The position numbers and the translations under genes were made by a program. The notes under the pieces are model-generated. The model saw nothing but the letters and a program-made list of their open reading frames with translations, made no database searches and was not told where the DNA came from. 6,429 nucleotides of DNA from B33-G16 sp964611035 (GTDB taxonomy: Bacteria; Desulfobacterota; DSM-4660; Desulfatiglandales; B25-G16): NCBI GenBank assembly GCA_964611035.1, contig CAZSWT010000126.1, positions 1 through 6,429 of the forward strand, read 5' to 3'. This document shows, in pieces, positions 1-4,501 of the stretch; the stretch's first letter is position 1; every line of letters begins with the position of its first letter.

Positions 1-771
1 ACATACGAATCCCGCGAAATCAGATGAACCTGTGCTAACCGGATAGGCATAAAACAAACCACCGATTACCAGGATAAATATAGTAATCGCTTCAATGACC
101 CCAGAAAGGGATTTTATCTTTTCCTTAAAGGTTGTCTTTGGACCGGGTGGACCAAACTCCGGATGGAATCGGCAAATGATAAGGATGGTAAGCACGAACA
201 AAATTCCCAGCAGGATGGCAGGTAAAATTCCGCCAAGGAAAAGTTTGGCTATGGATTGCTCTGTTTGCAAGCCGATAACAATGATAACCACACTGGGAGG
301 CATAACCGTACCCAATGTGCCACCAGTGACAACAGTTCCGCTGCTCAATCTCGTGTCATAATTATATTTTTCCATCTGTGGCAGGGCTACTGCACCCATC
401 GTAGCCGCCGTAGCTGTGTTAGAGCCACAAATAGCAGCAAAGAGCTCGTCGGCACCAATTGTGGCGATAGCCAGGCCACCCGGCCAATGACCCATCCATT
501 TATAAGCAGCATTGTATAGCCTTTCTGCTATACCTGCGTTAAATGCAAGGTAGCCCATAAAGACGAAAAGTGGGATTACAGTGAGACCGTATTTGGAGAA
601 TGTAAACCACAGATCAGCACCTATCATGCTGAGGGCTGCCTTGAAGGAAACCACATAACAAAACCCTAAGAATCCCACAACTGCCATAGCAAAGCCAACA
701 GGCATCCCTAAAAAGAATAAAACAAGGAGAAGGATAACTATTCCAATTATTCCAACAAGTGCTAAGTTCAT
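1..771 (-). CDS. dctM: TRAP transporter large permease DctM, 3'-truncated by window edge
   Basis: This is the large membrane subunit of a tripartite ATP-independent periplasmic (TRAP) transporter, which carries the solute and couples uptake to an ion gradient. I translated 257 codons in one open frame from the ATG at 771 to the window edge; the family is usually about 425-435 aa, so roughly 60% is present. Visible features are a hydrophobic N-terminal helix (residues 4-21), the conserved GMPVGFA turn (22-28), PLFVFMG (67-73), WPGGLAIATIGA (96-107), the signature FAAICGSNTATAATMG (111-126), TLGTVMPPS (152-160) and TEQSIAKLFLGGILP (170-184). The start overlaps the dctQ stop as ATGA (768-771), implying translational coupling. 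Near the cut end the usual PTEA element reads STGS (246-249), with Gly in place of Glu. The missing C-terminus lies beyond base 1. The family assignment is secure; the substrate cannot be read from this subunit. Confidence 0.93.
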   Translation of the reverse strand, partial: MNLALVGIIGIVILLLVLFFLGMPVGFAMAVVGFLGFCYVVSFKAALSMIGADLWFTFSKYGLTVIPLFVFMGYLAFNAGIAERLYNAAYKWMGHWPGGLAIATIGADELFAAICGSNTATAATMGAVALPQMEKYNYDTRLSSGTVVTGGTLGTVMPPSVVIIVIGLQTEQSIAKLFLGGILPAILLGILFVLTILIICRFHPEFGPPGPKTTFKEKIKSLSGVIEAITIFILVIGGLFYAYPVSTGSSDFAGFVC

Positions 772-1259
772 CTATGAGGCTCTTGTTTTTGAATAAGCAT
801 TTTCAAAAAATCAACCAACAACACAAAAGAAAGAATTATACAACCAAGTGCAACCCCATAGGTAAAAGGATAGAAGATAATTCTTAGTGTTTCTGTGACT
901 TCTCCTGTTTGCCAGAGGGTTGTGGCCCACTTAGCTATTTGCCAGCCTGCAAGAGAAAAGAAGATCATGCATATTAAATAATTTGCACCATTAAGGATTC
1001 TCTGGGCCTTTGCCGAAAATTGATTTACCAGAATATCAATTCCTATATGACCCTTTTTAATCTGCGTATAACCAAGGGCAAGGGCAGTCACGATGGCTCC
1101 AAAAAATCCCATGAGTTCAAAAGTGCCCTTGACTGGCATCCAGACAAGGCGCAGGAATATGTTTGCGGAGGTCAAAAGGATCATGACTATAAGAAAGAAG
1201 CCTGCTATCCAGACAAATATCTCATTCAAAACACGGCTTATCTTATCCAGAAATTCCAT
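768..1259 (-). CDS. dctQ: TRAP transporter small permease DctQ
   Basis: This is the small four-helix membrane subunit of the TRAP transporter, which pairs with DctM. From the start at 1259 it has 163 residues, normal for the family. Hydrophobic segments are IFVWIAGFFLIVMILL, MGFFGAIVTALALGY, YLICMIFFSLAGW and FTYGVALGCIILSFVLLV. The typical charged stretch between helices 2 and 3 is present (QIKKGHIGIDIL, matching the family's GHI-x-D pattern). I chose the ATG at 1257-1259 because GGAAGG lies 5 bases upstream and the protein then begins MEFLDKISRVLNE, a normal DctQ opening. An in-frame ATG 21 codons upstream (1322) would add MYRYYQNFLRSYIQPINWKVD; it sits inside a palindromic repeat and looks unlike the family. 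That start also has a chance GGAGG in front of it, so an automatic caller may prefer it. The gene overlaps dctM by 4 bp and is separated from dctP by an unusually long, repeat-filled gap. Confidence 0.9.
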   Translation of the reverse strand: MEFLDKISRVLNEIFVWIAGFFLIVMILLTSANIFLRLVWMPVKGTFELMGFFGAIVTALALGYTQIKKGHIGIDILVNQFSAKAQRILNGANYLICMIFFSLAGWQIAKWATTLWQTGEVTETLRIIFYPFTYGVALGCIILSFVLLVDFLKMLIQKQEPHR

Positions 1260-1319
1260 ATCCACCTTCCAGTTAATCGGTTGGATGTAACTTCTCAAAA
1301 AGTTCTGGTAATATCTATA

Positions 1320-1385
1320 CATTCCCGCCTCCGCGGGAATGACGAAGGTGTGTACACGTCTGTCATTCCTGCGAAAGCAGGAATC
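1320..1385. repeat. Paired REP-like palindromes (BIME-like element)
   Basis: Two hairpins lie in inverted orientation. The first has perfect 9-bp arms, CATTCCCGC at 1320-1328 and GCGGGAATG at 1333-1341, with loop CTCC. The second has 8-bp arms, ATTCCTGC at 1365-1372 and GCAGGAAT at 1377-1384, with a GAAA loop. Between them is the 8-bp palindrome GTGTACAC (1350-1357). The flanking TGAC/GTCA bases face each other, so the whole unit is an imperfect larger palindrome. Elements of the form GTCATTCC-YGC-loop-GCR-GGAAT are known as abundant dispersed repeats in many proteobacterial genomes; that comparison is from memory. It sits between dctP and dctQ, where the mRNA hairpins could slow 3' decay and keep dctP mRNA more abundant than dctQM. 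Confidence 0.8.
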
Positions 1386-1443
1386 TAATGACCGGGCATA
1401 AATATAATCTCCCCCAACTTATTGAGAACTTACCGTTGGATCT

Positions 1444-1483
1444 GTTGAGTGGTTAAGCAGGTAACCCCATTCAACCACTCAAC
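1444..1483 (-). other. Intercistronic hairpin downstream of dctP
   Basis: GTTGAGTGGTT at 1444-1454 and AACCACTCAAC at 1473-1483 are perfectly complementary 11-bp arms around an 18-base loop. The stem begins about 28 bases after the dctP stop on the minus strand. No run of T follows it on that strand (the next bases are AGATCCAACGG), so it is not a standard intrinsic terminator. A role in mRNA processing or stability, or mere origin from a repeat that also occurs inverted, is possible. One arm is part of the 8-bp tandem repeat that adjoins it. Confidence 0.5.
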
Positions 1484-1500
1484 CATTTGACCATTCAGCC
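1469..1500 (-). repeat. Degenerate 8-bp tandem repeat, four units
   Basis: Read on the minus strand from 1500 down, the units are GGCTGAAT, GGTCAAAT, GGTTGAGT and GGTTGAAT, a tandem array with consensus GGTTGAAT. It ends 10 bases after the dctP stop codon. A further inverted match (TTGAGTGGTT, plus strand 1445-1454) lies next to it and creates the hairpin annotated separately. The array is non-coding, and short tandem repeats like this can change copy number by slippage. No function can be assigned. Confidence 0.6.
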
Positions 1501-1510
1501 AGTCTATAAA

Positions 1511-2536
1511 TTAGAATTGAGTATGATACTCTTTCGCCACTCTTATATCTCGTAAAATAGCTCTGGCTGGCAATCCTTTAGCCTTTGCCTTTGTAATCCA
1601 TTGATCCTTTAGAGGTCTGAGCAATCTATTCCACTTAGCAAGTTCTTTTTTGGTTAATTTCGTAATCTCAATATTATGATTTTTCTTTGACCATTCAACG
1701 GATTTATCTACATGCTTATCCATATATTTACCTGTCCAGAAGGCCTGTTCTACTCCCATACCATCCATAACATCTTGCACATCTTTTGGTAATGAGTTCC
1801 ATTTGTCCATGTTCATTACAACGGCAAAGGGATATACTGGACCATTAAATATCGTTACATATTTACAAATTTCTGCATATTTAAAATCCATCAGGGTTTC
1901 AAGGGATGATGCCGCACCCTTCACGACGCCCTTTTGAAGGGCTTCAGGGGTTGCCGACTGGGGCATCCCGACAGGGGTGGCGCCTAATGCCTTCAAAGCT
2001 TGGGCAACGCCTCCGGAGGCTCTCAGTTCCAGCCCTTTAAGGTCTCCCAAATTTTTTACTGGCTTTTTGGCATAGATATTTGCAGGCGCACAGGTAAACA
2101 TAGTAAGGACCTTTACCTTTGCAAATGCCTTGGGCTTATATTTATTGTAAATGTCCCAGAGGGCTAAACTTGCCACTGTTGCATTTGGAAAGCCTACAGG
2201 TAATGCAGTGGCATTAGTCACTAAAAACCTACCTGGCTGATATGCCATGCACAAACAACCAATATCTGCCTGCCCTGCGATAACCCCATCCATCATATTT
2301 TTTGCTCCAAGCAATGTTCCACCAGGGAAGGTTTTAATGGCAACTTTTCCGCCGGTCCTTTTCTCAACCTCTTTTTTCCACCTCTCCATTTGAACACACG
2401 GAAATGTAGGAGCTGGTGGAAAATTAGCATAATTTAAATTTATAGGGGCAGCCATGGAAGATACCGGAAGCAGGCTGCCAATAAATAATGCTATTACTGC
2501 GAGCCCAACAAGTCTCAAAAAAATATTCTTTTTCAT
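1511..2536 (-). CDS. dctP: TRAP transporter substrate-binding protein DctP
   Basis: This is the periplasmic solute receptor of the TRAP transporter; it captures the ligand, usually an organic acid, and delivers it to DctQM. It has 341 residues, standard for the family. A Sec signal peptide is evident: basic MKKN, a hydrophobic core (about residues 5-23), then PVSSMAA with cleavage near residues 29-30. The mature part shows the family layout: ERWKKEVEKRTGGKVAIKTFPGGTLLG (51-77), DGVIAGQADIG (83-93), NLGDLKGLELRASGG (162-176) and PEALQKGVVKGA (197-208). Arg172 sits where the family places the arginine that holds the ligand carboxylate, so a carboxylated solute is expected. The start at 2536 is fixed by the signal peptide and by AAGGAGGT 7 bases upstream. 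It leads the dctP-dctQ-dctM set and has its own leader region. The ligand is not identifiable; C4-dicarboxylates are only one of many known for this family. Confidence 0.93.
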   Translation of the reverse strand: MKKNIFLRLVGLAVIALFIGSLLPVSSMAAPINLNYANFPPAPTFPCVQMERWKKEVEKRTGGKVAIKTFPGGTLLGAKNMMDGVIAGQADIGCLCMAYQPGRFLVTNATALPVGFPNATVASLALWDIYNKYKPKAFAKVKVLTMFTCAPANIYAKKPVKNLGDLKGLELRASGGVAQALKALGATPVGMPQSATPEALQKGVVKGAASSLETLMDFKYAEICKYVTIFNGPVYPFAVVMNMDKWNSLPKDVQDVMDGMGVEQAFWTGKYMDKHVDKSVEWSKKNHNIEITKLTKKELAKWNRLLRPLKDQWITKAKAKGLPARAILRDIRVAKEYHTQF

Positions 2537-2543
2537 GTCTTAT

Positions 2544-2610
2544 ACCTCCTTATATTTGGTTAGGGGTGCATTAAATCCTTCCTTAGTGTTTATATAGTTT
2601 CACCTCCTTT
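2544..2610 (-). promoter_or_regulatory. dctP leader with three Shine-Dalgarno-like sites and a 3-codon mini-ORF
   Basis: On the minus strand the leader carries three ribosome-binding-like sequences. The first is AAAGGAGGTGA (2610-2600), a near-perfect Shine-Dalgarno site with no ATG at a usable distance. The second is AAGGAAGG (2584-2577), 5 bases before an ATG that reads Met-His-Pro-stop (2571-2560). The third is AAGGAGGT (2551-2544), 7 bases before the dctP ATG at 2536, and is clearly the one used for dctP. The first two could be ribosome standby or regulatory sites, or decayed leftovers. The sequences are certain; a regulatory role is inference. Confidence 0.45.
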
Positions 2611-2675
2611 CCGTATCAATCTGATTTAGAGAAACCTCATTATGAAAATGTTACATAACATTTTAAACTATATAA
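2590..2675 (-). repeat. Long-range 11-bp inverted repeat in dctP leader
   Basis: TTATATAGTTT at 2590-2600 and AAACTATATAA at 2665-2675 (plus strand) are perfect inverted copies separated by 64 bases. One arm overlaps the possible -10 box and touches the 9-2-9 palindrome; the other ends next to the orphan Shine-Dalgarno site. In an RNA that starts upstream, for example read-through from the ligase gene, the arms could pair and close off the region between them. The arms are AT-rich, so chance is not excluded, although 11 exact bases is notable over this distance. Confidence 0.5.
2645..2664. promoter_or_regulatory. Perfect 9-2-9 palindrome, candidate operator
   Basis: AAAATGTTA (2645-2653) and TAACATTTT (2656-2664) are exact inverted copies around the centre CA. 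This length and spacing are typical of sites bound by dimeric helix-turn-helix repressors. It lies about 110 bases upstream of the dctP start and immediately downstream, in the direction of transcription, of a possible -10 hexamer, where a bound repressor would block initiation. The regulator is not encoded in the window. The palindrome is certain; the operator role is inferred from position. Confidence 0.5.
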
Positions 2676-2693
2676 GATTCCGGTAGTTTGCAA
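2667..2693 (-). promoter_or_regulatory. Possible sigma-70-type promoter for dctPQM
   Basis: On the minus strand TATAGT (2672-2667) resembles a -10 box. Upstream, TTGCAA (2693-2688) could be a -35 box with a short 15-base spacer; TTATTG (2696-2691) with an 18-base spacer is an alternative. The stretch is AT-rich, non-coding and upstream of a gene set that looks independent of the ligase. The call is weak because neither spacing nor sequence is ideal. Confidence 0.3.
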
Positions 2694-2757
2694 TAAGTTT
2701 TTGGCAATTTATTTAGTAGTTATTTTCTATCAGGTTTACTGTCTACCTCCATGAGAC

Positions 2758-2925
2758 TCATTTTGAGCGAGGATACCTTGCGCCGATGATGTTGGCAAAA
2801 AAGGCTGTTGCCATAGTCCCTGCAGCTGGGCCAGAGTTAACCAGATTGGCGGCATGGGTCTCGCCCCCATCTATCAGAATTACATCGTTGAATGTCCCAC
2901 CTATGTCAATTCCAATTCTCATCAT
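2758..2925 (-). pseudogene. Remnant of a HyuA-type hydantoinase/oxoprolinase subunit gene, internally deleted
   Basis: A 55-codon frame starts ATGATG at 2925 and reads MMRIGIDIGGTFNDVILIDG, which is the N-terminus of the hydantoinase A / oxoprolinase / acetone carboxylase family with the DIGGT phosphate-binding loop (residues 7-11). It then passes directly into a second family motif, NSGPAAGTMATAFFANIIG (30-48), which normally lies near residue 280-300 of a protein of about 650-700 aa. It ends soon after, at a TGA at 2758-2760. About 250 residues are therefore missing between residues roughly 20 and 25, and the whole C-terminal half is gone. GAGGA stands 5 bases before the second ATG, and the start lies 10 bases after the ligase stop, so the ancestor was a regular downstream member of the operon. 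The motif match is from memory of the family. A small peptide might still be made, but no catalytic function is plausible. Confidence 0.75.
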
Positions 2926-2935
2926 TTTCCTCGAT

Positions 2936-4483
2936 TCAAGACATTATGCTCTCTATTTTCGAGTCTGCTTTTTCCTTGGATTTCTGAGCCAACAGATATT
3001 TCTGGATTTTGCCGGATGCTGTTCTGGGAAGTTCATTAACAAATTCAATATATTTAGGGATTTTGAACTTACCAATCTTTCTACGTAAAAAATCTCCTAC
3101 CTCTAAGGCACTCATCTTCGTGTTGTCTTGCAAAATTATCAAGACCTTGCCCACTTCACCCCATTTCTCATCGGGGACTCCATAGATAGCAACATCCGAT
3201 ACTTTTGGGTTTGATAAGAGGAGCTTTTCAACCTCAGCCGGATAGACATTCTCTCCTCCACTGATAAACATGTCCTTTTCACGATCGATAATATATATGA
3301 AGCCTTCATCGTCGATTGTTGCCAGGTCACCTGTGTGAAACCAGCCATTCCTTATCACCTCTCTTGTGATTTCAGGTTTATTCCAATAACCTGACATTAG
3401 GATAGGTCCTTTGACCATAATTTCACCAATCTCCCCTGGTGTTGTTTTTTGCATATCATGATTTACTATCTTTACCTCTCCATGAAACACAGGTTTTCCT
3501 ATCGAGCCAATCTTCCTAACTGCATCATCGCTTGATAACCAGGTCACGATAGATGTTTCTGTCGTTCCAAATATCTGGCTGAGGGGGATAACCCTCTTGT
3601 GATATTCCCGGAGCACAGCTGTTGGAACCCTCTCACCACCGGTAAAACAGGACTTTAAAGATCTCAAATTGTACCGGCTTAAATCGCATTCCTTTAGTAT
3701 AAAATTTAAAAAAGTAGCCGAGGTTTCAATGATGGTAACATGGTATTTCTCAATTGCCTCTAAATATTCTTGGGGGCTAAAATGCCTTTTGTAGATTACG
3801 GTGGCCCCTATATAAAGGGCAGGTGTTGAATCAACCAGCAGACCACCTGAATGAAAAAGAGGGCGAGAAACCAAAAAGATGTCAAGAGGGGTTGATCTAT
3901 AAAAGATATTGGCATTGAGGGCATTAAAAAAGGTCTTTCTATTGGAAAGGACAGCACCTTTAGGAAAACCGGTTGTGCCGGAAGTGTACAAAATAATATG
4001 GGGATCTTCTAAGTCAGGTACCTGAAAGCCAGCAGGTTCATTCGATGCACATGCCTCTATTTTGTGGTAGTTTTCAGCCCAGCGAACATTCTCTTCACCT
4101 AAGGAGACATAGTTTCTAACCTGCTCAACATTATCCCTGATGTGAAGAGCAGTGTCTAAGAACTCTTCACCAAAAAAGAGATAGCTTGCCCCACAATCAT
4201 CGAGGATGTAAGCTGTTTCAGAAGGAGCCATTCGCCAGTTCAGAGGTACTAATATGGCCCCTACCTTGGCCAGGGCAAAATAGATCTCTATATATTCATG
4301 GCAATTATGCAAAAGGACCCCAACCCTATCCCCCTTACCAATTCCATTTTGGAGGAGAAAGTTTGCTACCTGATTGCATCTTTGATTGAGCTCCCTATAA
4401 CTGAACTCATGGCCATCATCAATGACGGCCATCTTTCGTGGTGTGAGCTCACTCCATTTCTTTAGCCAATCACCAATATTCAT
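2936..4483 (-). CDS. AMP-forming acyl-CoA synthetase (ANL superfamily)
   Basis: It activates a carboxylic acid with ATP to the acyl-adenylate and then forms the CoA thioester, in the cytoplasm. The 515 residues match the family length and all core motifs are present: P-loop YTSGTTGFPKGAV (166-178), FGTTET (305-310, the YGxTE equivalent), GWFHTGD with the ribose-binding Asp386, the hinge IDREKD (399-404), GGENVYPAEVE (409-419), and PRTASGK with the catalytic Lys492. The C-terminal tail is a short, charged stretch. It resembles medium/long-chain fatty-acid and aromatic-acid CoA ligases; the exact acid cannot be fixed from sequence. The start at 4483 fits because MNIGDWLKKWSELTPRKMAVID is the usual N-terminal pattern, but no convincing Shine-Dalgarno precedes it; only 18 bases separate it from the mutase stop (4502), so translation may be coupled. 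Its placement next to the mutase suggests that it supplies, or belongs to the same pathway as, the mutase substrate. Confidence 0.93.
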   Translation of the reverse strand: MNIGDWLKKWSELTPRKMAVIDDGHEFSYRELNQRCNQVANFLLQNGIGKGDRVGVLLHNCHEYIEIYFALAKVGAILVPLNWRMAPSETAYILDDCGASYLFFGEEFLDTALHIRDNVEQVRNYVSLGEENVRWAENYHKIEACASNEPAGFQVPDLEDPHIILYTSGTTGFPKGAVLSNRKTFFNALNANIFYRSTPLDIFLVSRPLFHSGGLLVDSTPALYIGATVIYKRHFSPQEYLEAIEKYHVTIIETSATFLNFILKECDLSRYNLRSLKSCFTGGERVPTAVLREYHKRVIPLSQIFGTTETSIVTWLSSDDAVRKIGSIGKPVFHGEVKIVNHDMQKTTPGEIGEIMVKGPILMSGYWNKPEITREVIRNGWFHTGDLATIDDEGFIYIIDREKDMFISGGENVYPAEVEKLLLSNPKVSDVAIYGVPDEKWGEVGKVLIILQDNTKMSALEVGDFLRRKIGKFKIPKYIEFVNELPRTASGKIQKYLLAQKSKEKADSKIESIMS

Positions 4484-4501
4484 ATTTGTCAGTTACTTTT
4501 G

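Noticed and set aside
1..60. Frameshift near the cut end of dctM that would restore an F-x-P motif in another frame
   Set aside because: Shifting frame gives a weak FMPIRLAQV-like match, but the unshifted frame aligns without gaps to the family pattern and stays open to the edge, so a frameshift is not needed.
95..519. Two overlapping plus-strand open frames of 87-88 codons
   Set aside because: They lie opposite dctM, whose minus-strand frame carries clear family motifs; the plus-strand peptides show no recognisable domain.
1320..1385. Possible CRISPR repeat pair
   Set aside because: Only two units, in inverted rather than direct orientation, with differing loops and no regular spacers.
1020..1388. 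Plus-strand open frame of 122 codons ending in SRLRGNDE...VIPAKAGI
   Set aside because: It is antisense to dctQ, and its tail is simply the translation of the REP-like palindromes, a well-known source of spurious proteins.
1444..1483. Intrinsic terminator after dctP
   Set aside because: The stem is good but no T-run follows on the minus strand, and dctQM lies downstream in the same direction.
2786..3088. Plus-strand open frame of 100 codons
   Set aside because: Antisense to the HyuA remnant and the ligase C-terminus; no family features.
3139..3348. Minus-strand open frame of 69 codons inside the ligase
   Set aside because: It is a different reading frame of the ligase gene, covering the region coding for its conserved HTGD and GGENVYP motifs.
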